Shown in pieces: positions 32,110 through 41,789 of a DNA stretch of 64,000 bases. The stretch's first letter is position 1; the number at the start of each line of letters is the position of its first letter. Position numbers and translations under genes: made by a program. Below the pieces are notes generated by a model. It saw only the letters and a list, made by a program, of their open reading frames with translations, had not been told where the DNA came from and did not search any database. Source of the DNA: Sinanaerobacter chloroacetimidivorans (GTDB taxonomy: Bacteria; Bacillota; Clostridia; Peptostreptococcales; Anaerovoracaceae); contig NZ_JAGSND010000008.1 of assembly GCF_018128545.1 (NCBI RefSeq), forward strand, positions 62,001 through 126,000, read 5' to 3'.

Positions 32110-32898
32110 ATGGGAAATAAGGAAGAAGTCAGGAATTTTATCCGAAAAAACTATGCGAATGTTGCATTAAAAGGCTCAAATGGTGGGTGCTGCAGTGGCG
32201 GTTGCTGCTGCGGGGGAGATTCTTTTGATATCAATGAGGCATCTGCGAGGATCGGTTATACGGAAGAGAACCTTTCCAATATACCTGCCGATGCCAACAT
32301 GGGTCTAGGCTGTGGGAATCCTTTAGCTATAGTATCTCTTAAAAAAGGAGAAACTGTTCTTGATCTCGGAAGCGGCGGCGGGTTCGATTGCTTTCTTGCA
32401 AGGGAGCAAGTAGGGGAACAGGGATATGTAATCGGGGTTGACATGACCCCTGAAATGGTCAGTTTGGCCCGAAAAAATGCTGAGGAAAGCGGTTTCACCA
32501 ATATTGACTTTCGGCTCGGCGAAATCGAACATTTACCGGTATTAAATGAATCTATTGATGTCATTATTTCAAATTGTGTTATCAACCTTTCTCTTGACAA
32601 AGAGCAGGTATTCAAAGAAGCTTTTAGAGTTCTTAAATCCGGTGGAAGAATGTCGTTATCGGATATAGTCATTACTTCGGAATTGCCGCAAAACGTAAAA
32701 GAGAATCTTGCGCTGACAGCAAGCTGTATCAGTGGAGCAGAATCTGTTGAAAATCTCGAAAGTATGCTTTATAAGGCCGGATTTCAACATGTTAAAATGA
32801 CGCCGAAATTGAACAGTAAAGAAATAATCAGGAATTGGAATTTGGGAAATCATCTGGAGGATTTTGTTGCCTCGTACCTAATAGAAGCAGAAAAATAA
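32110..32898 (+). CDS. arsM: Arsenite S-adenosylmethionine methyltransferase ArsM
   Basis: 262 residues. SAM motif V-L-D-L-G-S-G-G-G-F-D near residue 83. The As(III)-binding cysteines C68 (G-L-G-C-G-N-P), C156 (I-S-N-C-V-I-N-L) and C206 (T-A-S-C-I-S-G-A) match the three catalytic Cys of characterised ArsM. The N-terminus carries a C-C-S-G-G-C-C-C-G-G cluster (C27-C34), an extra thiol site found in some ArsM proteins. It converts arsenite to methylated arsenicals that the ArsP-like permease could export. Confidence 0.93.
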   Translation: MGNKEEVRNFIRKNYANVALKGSNGGCCSGGCCCGGDSFDINEASARIGYTEENLSNIPADANMGLGCGNPLAIVSLKKGETVLDLGSGGGFDCFLAREQVGEQGYVIGVDMTPEMVSLARKNAEESGFTNIDFRLGEIEHLPVLNESIDVIISNCVINLSLDKEQVFKEAFRVLKSGGRMSLSDIVITSELPQNVKENLALTASCISGAESVENLESMLYKAGFQHVKMTPKLNSKEIIRNWNLGNHLEDFVASYLIEAEK

Positions 32899-32948
32899 AA
32901 TAATGATATCAATAAAATACATTAAGTAATAAGTTAAAAATATTTATA

Positions 32949-32990
32949 TTGACGTTTATCTATGTTTGAATTAAAATATAGATAAACGTC
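32949..32990 (+). promoter_or_regulatory. Promoter and operator of acr3
   Basis: TTGACG (32949-32954) and TAAAAT (32972-32977), 17-bp spacing. A perfect 13-bp inverted repeat, GACGTTTATCTAT (32951-32963) and ATAGATAAACGTC (32978-32990), overlaps the -35 and the region after the -10, the same geometry as at the ArsP-like gene. Confidence 0.8.
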
Positions 32991-33074
32991 GATATGTTTT
33001 TGTGAAGAAAATATTTTAAGTTTCATATTAAAAAATTATTATGAAATAATAATTCAAAAAAGGGAGGTTCTCTT

Positions 33075-34142
33075 ATGGTAAAAGAAAAAGTATCAGGTAT
33101 CGGGTTTTTTGAAAAGTATCTGACGGTATGGGTTATACTGTGCATGATTGCGGGAGTATTTATTGGAAAGTTTATACCCGATATACCGAATTTTTTAGGA
33201 AAATTTGAGTATGCAAATGTATCTGTACCCATAGCAATTTTAATTTGGATCATGATTTATCCGATGATGATGAAGGTAGATTTTCAAAGCATAAAGAATG
33301 TAGGAAAGAACCCCAAAGGGCTTTTTGTAACATGGATAACAAATTGGATTATTAAACCATTTACAATGTATGGGATTGCAGCTTTTTTCTTTTATATAGC
33401 GTTTCAATCGTTTATATCGCCTGACTTGGCGAAAGACTATCTGGCAGGTGCGGTTTTGCTTGGTGCGGCACCCTGCACAGCGATGGTATTTGTCTGGAGT
33501 CATTTGACAAAAGGAAATCCTGCTTATACGGTTGTACAGGTTGCTACAAACGACTTAATTATTTTGATTGCATTTACTCCTATTGTTGCTTTCCTGTTAG
33601 GTGTCAGCGGTGTTACTGTTCCCTGGGATACCCTTATTTTATCGGTAGTCCTGTTTGTTGTAATTCCTCTTACCGCCGGAATATTTACTCGTACATCAAT
33701 ACTTAAGAATAAAGGAGAAGAATACTTTAATCAAATATTTTTGCCAAAATTCAATCATATTACAATCATAGGGTTGCTTTTGACGTTGATCATCATCTTT
33801 TCATTTCAGGGAAATGTTATTTTGGGAAATCCAATACACATTATACTGATAGCGGTTCCTTTGATCATACAGACATTTCTGATATTTTTTATTGCTTATA
33901 CTGCTGCCAAAATATTAAAATTGCCGCACGATATTGCTGCCCCTGCGGGGATGATTGGAGCGTCAAACTTCTTTGAACTTGCTGTAGCGGTTGCAATTGC
34001 AATTTTTGGAACAACATCGCCGGTAGCCTTGGCAACGATTGTAGGGGTGCTTGTTGAAGTGCCTGTAATGTTGATTCTTGTTAAAATAGCAAATGGTACA
34101 AAACATTGGTTTATCTCGGAAAAAAAAGATTATGACTGGTAA
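33075..34142 (+). CDS. acr3: Arsenite efflux transporter Acr3
   Basis: 355 residues with 10 membrane helices. The conserved transmembrane Cys is C134 in L-L-G-A-A-P-C-T-A-M-V-F-V-W-S, required for As(III) transport in the family; the second-half motif A-A-P-A-G-M-I-G-A-S-N-F-F-E-L is present. It exports arsenite using the proton gradient. It lies behind its own operator, separate from arsM. Confidence 0.95.
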   Translation: MVKEKVSGIGFFEKYLTVWVILCMIAGVFIGKFIPDIPNFLGKFEYANVSVPIAILIWIMIYPMMMKVDFQSIKNVGKNPKGLFVTWITNWIIKPFTMYGIAAFFFYIAFQSFISPDLAKDYLAGAVLLGAAPCTAMVFVWSHLTKGNPAYTVVQVATNDLIILIAFTPIVAFLLGVSGVTVPWDTLILSVVLFVVIPLTAGIFTRTSILKNKGEEYFNQIFLPKFNHITIIGLLLTLIIIFSFQGNVILGNPIHIILIAVPLIIQTFLIFFIAYTAAKILKLPHDIAAPAGMIGASNFFELAVAVAIAIFGTTSPVALATIVGVLVEVPVMLILVKIANGTKHWFISEKKDYDW

Positions 34143-34209
34143 CTATGTTAGTTTTTTGTTGAAGATGGTATATAAAAAGGGAGGATAATTAAGAAAGGGG
34201 AGTCAATCT

Positions 34210-35850
34210 ATGAGGATTATCATAATCGGTGCAGTGGCAGGAGGTACTTCTGCAGCTGCAAAGGCAAGGCGAAACTCAGAGGATGCTGAAATCGTGATAT
34301 ATGAAAAAGATTCGTTCATATCCTATTCCGGATGCGGTATGCCTTATTATATCGGAGCGCATGTGGATAGATTTGAAGATCTGGTGCCTCGAGATGCTGA
34401 TTTTTTTAAGAAAAAATATGATGTTGATGTCTTTACCGGACATGAAGTTTTGGATGTTGATCCGATCCATAAGAGAGTTCAGGTAAAAAACCTGACCTCC
34501 GGCAAACTTTTTACCGACAAATATGATAAATTAATCATTGCTACCGGGGCTTATGCTGTAAAACCTCCCATAAAAGGTGTGGATCAAGATCATGTATTTA
34601 CGCTGCGAAGCATTACGGATATGAATCAGATCCTTACCTTCCTGGAAACTCGAAAACCAAAAACTGCTGTGATTATCGGAACGGGATTTATCGGGCTGGA
34701 ATTATCTGAGAACTTTACAGACAGAGGAATCCAGGTGACGATGGTGGAACGGCTTCCCCAGGTAACGCCTGGCCTGGATGGTGATATGGCAGACTATGTT
34801 CAGGAATATCTTGAAGGTCATGGCGTACAGGTTAAAATAAACGATGGCGTGGAAACCATCGGGAAAGAGGATGTGGTATTATCCTCGGAGGAAAAAGTAC
34901 CCGCCGAACTTGTGATTGTGGCGGCAGGAATCCGGCCCAATGTGTCCCTCGCAAAATCGGCCGGTGCGATGTTGGGGGTTACCGGCGCTATACAAGTGAA
35001 TCATAGAATGGAAACCAGCCTTCCTGATATTTATGCCTGCGGAGATTGCATTGAGCATTTTCACCTGGTAACCGGAAAGCCGGTTTGGAGACCTCTTGGG
35101 TCTACCGCTAACAAGACGGGTAGAATAGCCGGTGATTGTGCCACCGGGGGCGACATTGAATTCAGAGGGATCCTTGGCACCGGAATTTTTAAAATCTTTG
35201 ATTTGGCTGTTGCTCAAACAGGGCTGTCCGAACGGGAAGCAAAAGAACTCGGTTATGACGTTTCTGTCAGCCATAATATTAAAATAAGCAGAGCTGAATA
35301 CTTAGGAGGAAAAGAACTCATCATCAAGGGCATCGCGGACCGGAACAGCGGCCGTCTCCTTGGCGTACAGATCGTCGGTGAAGACGGAGTCGACAAGAGA
35401 GTGGATGTATTTGCCACCGCCATCACCTTCGGTGCGAAAGCGGAGGATTTATTTCACCTTGATCTGGCCTACGCACCTCCTTTTTCAACAACCAAGGATC
35501 CGGTCATGTATACGGGCATGATTATGGAAAATGATATACACCGGGGACGGGGGATGATTACCGCGGAACAACTGAATGACCTGCTGGAGTCCGGTGAACG
35601 GGTGAATGTCATCGATGCCAGAATACAAGAACAATATGAAAAAGATCATATCGGGCAGGCCGTAAATGTTCCCCATGAAAAGATCCGATGCAGCTGTGAG
35701 GCTCTGGATCCTGAAGCAGTTACGGTGACCTATTGCAATAAAGGGGTAACGGGAAATGCTGCACAGAATATCCTCCTCAACAGGGGATTTAAAAAAGTAT
35801 TGAACCTCTCCGGAGGATATAAATTCTATACAATGAAGAAAAAGGACTAA
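34210..35850 (+). CDS. CoA-disulfide reductase/NADH oxidase-like flavoprotein with C-terminal rhodanese
   Basis: 546 residues. FAD loop I-I-I-G-A-V-A-G-G-T at the N-terminus, redox Cys42 in S-Y-S-G-C-G-M-P, NAD(P)H loop I-G-T-G-F-I-G-L-E and FAD motif I-Y-A-C-G-D-C-I-E. The C-terminal ~90 residues form a rhodanese domain with active-site C509 in Y-C-N-K-G-V-T-G. The layout equals CoADR-RHD proteins that reduce CoA persulfide, polysulfide or CoA disulfide with NAD(P)H. It follows acr3 by about 70 bp and may restore thiols lost to arsenic. Confidence 0.88.
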   Translation: MRIIIIGAVAGGTSAAAKARRNSEDAEIVIYEKDSFISYSGCGMPYYIGAHVDRFEDLVPRDADFFKKKYDVDVFTGHEVLDVDPIHKRVQVKNLTSGKLFTDKYDKLIIATGAYAVKPPIKGVDQDHVFTLRSITDMNQILTFLETRKPKTAVIIGTGFIGLELSENFTDRGIQVTMVERLPQVTPGLDGDMADYVQEYLEGHGVQVKINDGVETIGKEDVVLSSEEKVPAELVIVAAGIRPNVSLAKSAGAMLGVTGAIQVNHRMETSLPDIYACGDCIEHFHLVTGKPVWRPLGSTANKTGRIAGDCATGGDIEFRGILGTGIFKIFDLAVAQTGLSEREAKELGYDVSVSHNIKISRAEYLGGKELIIKGIADRNSGRLLGVQIVGEDGVDKRVDVFATAITFGAKAEDLFHLDLAYAPPFSTTKDPVMYTGMIMENDIHRGRGMITAEQLNDLLESGERVNVIDARIQEQYEKDHIGQAVNVPHEKIRCSCEALDPEAVTVTYCNKGVTGNAAQNILLNRGFKKVLNLSGGYKFYTMKKKD

Positions 35851-35852
35851 TT

Positions 35853-36359
35853 ATGGAAGAAAAAGGTTTGGCCTATCATATCTTTTCTCCTGTTTACAAT
35901 CAGGACTCAAAAATATTAATATTGGGAACCATGCCGTCTCCGGCTTCCCGGGAAGTAGGATTTTATTATTCCCATCCCCAAAATCGATTCTGGAGATTGC
36001 TTTCAGATCTTTTGGAGGTAGATTTGCCGAGAACCAACGAAGAAAAGCAAGCCTTTCTTCTTGCCAACGGCATCGCTCTTTGGGATGTTTTGCAATCCTG
36101 TGAAATACAGGGTGCTGACGACAGCAGCATCAGAAACGGGGTGGAAAATGATATCAGTATGGTATTGAATCAAGCGGATATCAAAGCGGTTTTTACAACG
36201 GGAACAAAGGCTACGGAATTATATCGGAAACTTTGTTATCCGAAGACAAAAGTACCGAGCCGGTATCTTCCCTCTACAAGTCCTGCCAATTGCAGACACT
36301 ACACCTACGAGAGTTTGCTGGAACAGTATCGGATTCTGCTGCAATATCTGAGAAAATAA
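35853..36359 (+). CDS. DNA-deoxyinosine/hypoxanthine glycosylase (UDG superfamily)
   Basis: 168 residues. Uracil-DNA-glycosylase-fold motifs: L-I-L-G-T-M-P-S-P-A-S-R-E near residue 25, Y-Y-S-H-P-Q-N-R-F-W, A-L-W-D-V-L and the C-terminal L-P-S-T-S-P-A-N. These match the hypoxanthine-DNA glycosylase family, which removes deaminated adenine. It starts 2 bp after the preceding stop, so it is co-transcribed with the flavoprotein gene. Confidence 0.82.
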   Translation: MEEKGLAYHIFSPVYNQDSKILILGTMPSPASREVGFYYSHPQNRFWRLLSDLLEVDLPRTNEEKQAFLLANGIALWDVLQSCEIQGADDSSIRNGVENDISMVLNQADIKAVFTTGTKATELYRKLCYPKTKVPSRYLPSTSPANCRHYTYESLLEQYRILLQYLRK

Positions 36360-36433
36360 TAGTATGAAAACCTCAAAATAGAGAGAGTAAAATTAAAAAA
36401 ATAAAGAATGTAAAATTAAAAAATAAAAATATA

Positions 36434-36473
36434 AAAAGCTGCAGGCAAAGGAAGCGAAGCCTGCAGCTTTTTT
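36434..36473. terminator. Bidirectional terminator
   Basis: AAAAGCTGCAGGC pairs with GCCTGCAGCTTTT; T runs occur on both strands. It separates convergent transcription from the left and from the aminotransferase gene. A further 7-bp hairpin lies at 36474-36504. Confidence 0.85.
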
Positions 36474-36536
36474 GACCTTATGTTCCTTACGGTTACTTAA
36501 GGTCAGGTCTGGGAATTTTATATTTCAGAATGAATC

Positions 36537-37892
36537 CTAAAATGAATCTAAAATATTCATAACAATCTCTCTGAAAACTCTGGTGTGTTTGTCAATGTCA
36601 TCTTCTGTTGTGGCTGCCGCAATCAAAGCCATGTTGTGGAACGGAGTCATTAAAATTCCGCGATTGAGAGATGCAAGATGCATATATTGATCCAGTTCAA
36701 AATCAACTGCGGCCTCTGCTTCTCCGCCATTTCTGGCAGGCTCCTTCCGGAACCAGTATTCTGTCCTGCAGCCAAGCTGTGTCGTGTTCCAGGGCAGGTT
36801 GAATTCATTGATGACGCTCTGAACACCTTCGTTGAATCTGGTAGCTAAAGGAATATTTCTGGCATAGAATTCTTCGGTTAAGATTTCGCTCAACGTTGCT
36901 TTCATAGCATGCATGCTTAAAGCGTTTGCTGCAAGGGTTCCGCCGATTCCGCCGATATCGCAGAGTTCATAGGGAATTTCCGCTGCAACTTTGGCTCCCA
37001 GCTCCTCTGAAAAACCGTAAGCGGCAGCCGGAATGCCCGCAGCGATGGTCTTGCCTACCACGACGATATCCGGTTTTAAATTGTAAGCTTTGGTATAACC
37101 ACCGACTCCTGTACAGATGGTATGAGTCTCGTCGATAATGAGAATAGCCCCGTATTTCTTCGTCAGCTCTCTTAATGCATCATGATAACCAGGCTCCGGA
37201 TGTACGATTCCGCAGTTTGTCATAACGGGTTCGGCAAGAACTGCTGCCACATCACCGACCTTAAGGGCGGCCTCCAATGCAGGGATATCATTCCATTCAA
37301 TGATTCGGGTCGTGAGCCCCGGATCAACCTGCGGTCCCAGATTTCCAGGCTTTGCAACGGTTTTTCCGTCTTCTGACATGATGGCTACGGTTTCGTCTAC
37401 TGTACCGTGATAGCACCAGTTATAGGCAATGATCATAGGCTTTTTTGTAACCTGTCTTGCCAGGCGAAGGGCAAACCTGTTGGCATCAGTGGCACTGGTA
37501 GAAAACTGCCAGTATTTCATTCCAAATCGTCTGGAAAGCTCTTCGCCGTTCCATGCAGCGTCCTCCGTTGGCAGCATAAACGTTGTACCTTGCTTCACGT
37601 AATCTGTAATCGCTTTCACAGCGGCTTCCGGTGCGTGACCGATCATGGAGCCGGTATCGCCGAGACAGAAATCTATGTAGTCATTCCCATCAACATCTTG
37701 AAAATGCGCACCCTTGGCATTGGCTACAAAAACGGGATAACTGCCGGCCCATTTCACCATCCAGTTCATGGGTACACCCTGGAGCAGACTTCCCTTAGCT
37801 CTTTCAAACAATTCTTTCGATTTCGGATGGGTCCCTTCAAAGAGCTCCATTTCTTTTTGATATTGGATTTTCAACTTTTCTCGATTGATCAT
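36537..37892 (-). CDS. Class III (glutamate-1-semialdehyde mutase-like) aminotransferase
   Basis: 451 residues. PLP-binding features: L-I-I-D254-E-T-H-T and Schiff-base Lys K281 in V-V-V-G-K-T-I-A-A-G. N-W-C-Y-H-G near residue 160 stacks on the cofactor. The enzyme should transfer the amino group of an amino acid to a keto acid; the substrate is not evident, and no haem genes are near, which argues against a tetrapyrrole role. It has a -24/-12 promoter upstream and is divergent from a sigma-54 activator, fitting amino acid catabolism. Confidence 0.8.
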   Translation of the reverse strand: MINREKLKIQYQKEMELFEGTHPKSKELFERAKGSLLQGVPMNWMVKWAGSYPVFVANAKGAHFQDVDGNDYIDFCLGDTGSMIGHAPEAAVKAITDYVKQGTTFMLPTEDAAWNGEELSRRFGMKYWQFSTSATDANRFALRLARQVTKKPMIIAYNWCYHGTVDETVAIMSEDGKTVAKPGNLGPQVDPGLTTRIIEWNDIPALEAALKVGDVAAVLAEPVMTNCGIVHPEPGYHDALRELTKKYGAILIIDETHTICTGVGGYTKAYNLKPDIVVVGKTIAAGIPAAAYGFSEELGAKVAAEIPYELCDIGGIGGTLAANALSMHAMKATLSEILTEEFYARNIPLATRFNEGVQSVINEFNLPWNTTQLGCRTEYWFRKEPARNGGEAEAAVDFELDQYMHLASLNRGILMTPFHNMALIAAATTEDDIDKHTRVFREIVMNILDSF

Positions 37893-37948
37893 TTCTTCTC
37901 CTCCATTTTTTATTCCACCAAATTGTGAAACAGATACTATTTATATAA

Positions 37949-37964
37949 GCAAGAGCAATGCCAA
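37949..37964 (-). promoter_or_regulatory. Sigma-54 promoter of the aminotransferase gene
   Basis: On the minus strand TTGGCAT-TGCTC-TTGCT matches the sigma-54 consensus TGGCAC-N5-TTGCW with one change. It lies about 57 bp before the ATG. Confidence 0.75.
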
Positions 37965-38109
37965 GGATAGGAGATTCATATCAAATGTGAAAATAATCCG
38001 AAAAGGCAGTCGTTTTAAAGGATCTTTAGGATTCATCGAGGAGGTTGCCTGCCTGAAATTTTTCTATATGAATAAAATTCAGCAATTAATTATCAATTAT
38101 GAAAAAATA

Positions 38110-38127
38110 ATTGTCAATATTGAAAAA
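38110..38127. promoter_or_regulatory. Putative activator site in the 326-bp divergent gap
   Basis: ATTGTCA-ATAT-TGAAAAA has the same 7-4-7 layout as the palindrome upstream of the permease gene. It lies about 150 bp upstream of the -24/-12 promoter, a usual distance for a sigma-54 activator site. The rest of 37893-38218 is AT-rich and shows no gene; related half-sites (ATTATCAATTATGAAAA) lie at about 38090-38106. Confidence 0.5.
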
Positions 38128-38218
38128 TAATATTATACTGATTTTAAATCAAAAGAGATGATTTTTTAAGTAGAATGAGATCACAGGGCTTCAAAGTGAA
38201 TTCGGAAAGGAGAGTCCT

Positions 38219-39991
38219 ATGCTGGAGTTATCAGTTATTCGGGATACCGTTATGAATGTAGCGGAGGCCATTACCGCTGCATTGGAAATAGAAACGGAGA
38301 TTATCAATGAGCATTTGGAAATCATCGGCGGCACCGGCAGATACCGTTATAAAATAGGCACCTATGAAGAGGGCGGGGATATCAATTCCGGTGCAATCTA
38401 TGGAAAGCTGTTGAAATCCGGGAAAACGTATATTTGTCTGGACCCGGAAAATGATCCCGAATATGACCCTCAGGAGGGAGAACTGGCTGAAATCTGCTGC
38501 CCCATTCAACTGGAAGACCGAATCATAGGTCTCATTGGTTTGGTAGCATTTAATGAGGAGCAGCGGAAAAAAATTATGGACAACAGCGAAACCTTAACTC
38601 TTTTTCTGGAGAGAATGTCAGAGCTGATCGCCAGCAAGCTGTCCGAAACAGAGCAGAGAAATCAGCTTCAGGGTATCGTGGAGTCCATGCATGAAGGACT
38701 TATTGCTCTTGATAAAAACGGCAGGATTATGTCCTGCAATTTCGAATGTGAAAAACTGCTGGGTGTTAAACGGAATCATATGGTCGGAAAGCTACTTTCC
38801 GATGTTTGGGACATCAGGGATGCGGAAAAAGTCATCAGCACCGGGGTTCCCATCAAAGACAAGGAGGTTCTCTACCAGGGGAAAAAAGACAGAGAACAGC
38901 GATATTTATGTACCATAATACCTTTACAGCTGAGAAAAGGGGACCATGAGGAAACTCCTGCTTTGGGCGCCATGATCCTGTTTCAAAGCAGTTCCGATGT
39001 GAAAGAACGTATCTATAAAATGACGGTCCATGACAAGCAGACAACCTTTGCCGACATCATAGGAGAAAGCCAGGCCATGATTCAGGTAAAAAGAAGAACA
39101 CTTCAAATTGCGTCAAGCGACTCAACCGTCATGATCACAGGGGAAAGCGGAACCGGTAAGGAATTGTTCGCCAGAGCCATTCATTCGGAAAGCCCCAGAA
39201 GAGATTCGCCTTTTATTGCCATCAATTGCGGCGCTATTCCGGAGATGCTGCTGGAAAGTGAACTGTTCGGCTATGAAAAAGGAGCCTTCACCGGTGCTGA
39301 CTCCAGGGGAAAACCCGGAAAGTTCGAGATCGCACATAAAGGGACATTATTTCTGGATGAAATCGGTGATTTACCCCTCCATTTGCAGGTGAAACTGCTT
39401 CATGCCATTCAGAACAGGCAGATTGAAAGGGTCGGAGGAATCAGCCCCATCGATATCGATGTCCGTATCATATCGGCAACCAATAAAAATCTGGAACAGA
39501 TGATTACGGCAAGGGAATTTCGGGAAGATTTATTTTTCAGACTAAACGTAATTCCGCTAAACATCCCTCCGCTTAGAGAAAGGGATGGGGATGTGGAGCT
39601 TTTACTGAACTTCTCTCTCAGAAAATTCAATGAGCTGCTGGGGAAACGTATCACTAGCTTTGATCCCTCTGCTTTGCAGGCCTTATTGCAATACGTATGG
39701 CCGGGGAATGTCAGGGAGTTGGAAAATGTAGTGGAATATGCGGTGAATATGGAAACCGGGAATCAAATTCGTTTAGAGAATTTACCGGATAAGATTGTCA
39801 AAAGGCATATGGAATCGCGGACCAATCGGTCCGGCTTGAAAGAAAAGATGGATGACTATCAGAGAATGCTGATAGAAGAATGTCTGGATAAGACGGGAAG
39901 ATCTACCGAAGGGAAAATCATGGCAGCAAGGCTTCTGGGAGTCAGTGAGTCTACCCTGTATCGAAGAATCAGGGAGCTTGGAGTCAGATAA
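38219..39991 (+). CDS. Sigma-54-dependent enhancer-binding transcriptional activator
   Basis: 590 residues. An N-terminal GAF-like sensor (about 1-140) and a PAS domain (about 150-260) precede an AAA+ module with Walker A G-E-S-G-T-G-K-E near residue 308, sigma-54 contact loop G-A-F-T-G-A, Walker B L-F-L-D-E-I-G and arginine finger. A Fis-type helix-turn-helix ends the protein (L-G-V-S-E-S-T-L-Y-R-R-I). It lies between two genes with sigma-54 promoters and should activate both in response to an amino acid or metabolite. Confidence 0.9.
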   Translation: MLELSVIRDTVMNVAEAITAALEIETEIINEHLEIIGGTGRYRYKIGTYEEGGDINSGAIYGKLLKSGKTYICLDPENDPEYDPQEGELAEICCPIQLEDRIIGLIGLVAFNEEQRKKIMDNSETLTLFLERMSELIASKLSETEQRNQLQGIVESMHEGLIALDKNGRIMSCNFECEKLLGVKRNHMVGKLLSDVWDIRDAEKVISTGVPIKDKEVLYQGKKDREQRYLCTIIPLQLRKGDHEETPALGAMILFQSSSDVKERIYKMTVHDKQTTFADIIGESQAMIQVKRRTLQIASSDSTVMITGESGTGKELFARAIHSESPRRDSPFIAINCGAIPEMLLESELFGYEKGAFTGADSRGKPGKFEIAHKGTLFLDEIGDLPLHLQVKLLHAIQNRQIERVGGISPIDIDVRIISATNKNLEQMITAREFREDLFFRLNVIPLNIPPLRERDGDVELLLNFSLRKFNELLGKRITSFDPSALQALLQYVWPGNVRELENVVEYAVNMETGNQIRLENLPDKIVKRHMESRTNRSGLKEKMDDYQRMLIEECLDKTGRSTEGKIMAARLLGVSESTLYRRIRELGVR

Positions 39992-39994
39992 GAG

Positions 39995-40038
39995 GCTGTA
40001 TCAAAAAGATGATCTTTGATCTTTTTGATACAGCTTTC
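39995..40038. terminator. Terminator between the activator and permease genes
   Basis: A 16-bp perfect stem, GCTGTATCAAAAAGAT with ATCTTTTTGATACAGC, 8-nt loop, then TTTCTTTT. Confidence 0.85.
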
Positions 40039-40121
40039 TTTTATGGAATACTTATTATATAAATGATTGTTTCTTTTCTGCTAGGATTGAGTTTTTATCG
40101 TACAAAGCAGTTATCTGCCGT

Positions 40122-41597
40122 TTAGAGATTCCCGTTTAAAGGAGGGAATTTATCGTCGAAGGCTACCTCGTCGGCTGCAAGGGTCCTTACGGATCGTGTT
40201 TTCCCCATGGTTTTCAGAACCTTATAGATCACCATCGGACCTGCCGTCCAAGCCACTGAGAAAATAAAGGCGGAGAGCAGATCAGGCTGGAAGGCCATGA
40301 ACAGCAAGCCTACGACTATGACAAAGAGCCCTATGGCAGGAAGCACAGGATGAAGCTGGGTTTTCACAGTCAGAACCTCATTTGGATCATAACCTCTTTT
40401 TTTCAGTTTTCTGCGCATAATCAGCTGTGCGGCAATGATTCCGCCCCAGCATACGGTGCCGGTGAATCCTGCCATCCCAAGGATCATGGTATAAAATGCT
40501 CCTTCACCGAAGTAATAAGCGCAAGGGATAAAAAGCCACATGGGGATGATGGTAAAGATGGTGGCAATTTGTGGAACGTTGTATTTGTTCAGTTTTAAAA
40601 ATGCCTTGGGGGCCAATCCTTCGGAAGCTAAACCGTATAATGCCCTGACTGTTCCGTACACACCGGAGTTTGCACAGCTGAAGGCGGCGATCATGACGAT
40701 CACTGAGAAAAAGCCTGCAGCCCATCTCATTCCATACATAGCCAGTGCCATACTGAAAACGGAGTCCTCTAAATTTGCCTTTTCATAAGGAAGGATCATC
40801 ACCAGCAGTGCAAGAGGTATGATATAAATCAAAATGATTCGATAGGCTACCCTTCTGCAGGCAAGAGGAATGTTCTTTTCCGGATCCTGCGTTTCCGATG
40901 CGGCAAGACCGACGATTTCCGAGCCCTGAAAATTAACCAGGATCATCACCATGGTAGTAATCATGACCCAGGAACCATGAGGGAAGAGAGAACGATACCA
41001 GCCGACTTCAGGATGATAAAGGATGGAGAGTCCAATAGGCTCGCCCCCTATGACTCCAAATATAATCAGTATTGCACATACCGAGAAAATGGCAATGGCA
41101 GCGATTTTCATAATGGATAAAATGGACTCGATATGGCCGAACCAGGTAACGTGATAGAGATTTACGATGGTAATCAGTAATAGCGCAATGACGGAATACA
41201 GAACGATGTTTCCGGGTATAAAGGTATTCATAATGATTCCGCAGGCAACTGCTTCAGCCGGTACATAGCCTACCCAGTTGATCCAGTATGCCCATCCTGC
41301 GCCGCAGGCAAAGCTTTCGCCGATAAATTCCTTGGCATAGGAGACAAAGGAACCTCTTCTTGGGACATTTACCAGCAGCTCTCCAAAGGACTGCATGACG
41401 GCGTAAATGACTAAACCGCCAATCAGATAGGCGGCTACAATGGAGGGTCCGATTTCATTGATGGTGTAACCGGAACCGAGAAAATAGCAGGAACCAATGA
41501 TGCCGCCAATGGCAATTAAAGAAACATGCCATGGATGAATTCCACGCTGCAATGTTCTTTCCTCCTGCGGGCAATGGGATACATTCTTTTCTGACAT
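40122..41597 (-). CDS. APC-family amino acid permease
   Basis: 491 residues with 12 membrane helices. The first carries I-G-G-I-I-G-S-C-Y-F-L-G-S-G, the glycine-rich substrate loop of amino acid-polyamine-cation transporters, followed by G-P-S-I-V-A-A-Y. The frame opens 76 codons earlier, but ATG 41597 has GGAGGAA and the upstream part overlaps the sigma-54 promoter. It imports an amino acid, most likely the substrate of the aminotransferase in the same regulon. Confidence 0.85.
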   Translation of the reverse strand: MSEKNVSHCPQEERTLQRGIHPWHVSLIAIGGIIGSCYFLGSGYTINEIGPSIVAAYLIGGLVIYAVMQSFGELLVNVPRRGSFVSYAKEFIGESFACGAGWAYWINWVGYVPAEAVACGIIMNTFIPGNIVLYSVIALLLITIVNLYHVTWFGHIESILSIMKIAAIAIFSVCAILIIFGVIGGEPIGLSILYHPEVGWYRSLFPHGSWVMITTMVMILVNFQGSEIVGLAASETQDPEKNIPLACRRVAYRIILIYIIPLALLVMILPYEKANLEDSVFSMALAMYGMRWAAGFFSVIVMIAAFSCANSGVYGTVRALYGLASEGLAPKAFLKLNKYNVPQIATIFTIIPMWLFIPCAYYFGEGAFYTMILGMAGFTGTVCWGGIIAAQLIMRRKLKKRGYDPNEVLTVKTQLHPVLPAIGLFVIVVGLLFMAFQPDLLSAFIFSVAWTAGPMVIYKVLKTMGKTRSVRTLAADEVAFDDKFPPLNGNL

Positions 41598-41660
41598 TGA
41601 ATTTTCCTCCTGACAAAAGATTTCACGTAATAAAATTATGAAGTAATATTGGAGTAAAGT

Positions 41661-41676
41661 AGCAAAAATAATGCCA
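41661..41676 (-). promoter_or_regulatory. Sigma-54 promoter of the permease gene
   Basis: On the minus strand TGGCAT-TATTT-TTGCT matches TGGCAC-N5-TTGCW with one change, about 64 bp before the ATG. Confidence 0.78.
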
Positions 41677-41789
41677 TTTTTCTTTTTTGCTCCCTTTTCT
41701 TTTTTTGATTGGATTTGTAAGGGTAACAACAGGTTAGAATAAACATTATTCGGAAAGCCCAGAAAAATAATAATCAATGTTGACAGAAA

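Noticed and set aside
36537..37892. hemL, glutamate-1-semialdehyde aminomutase
   Set aside because: Sequence is class III and similar, but there are no haem genes nearby and the promoter and neighbours fit amino acid catabolism.
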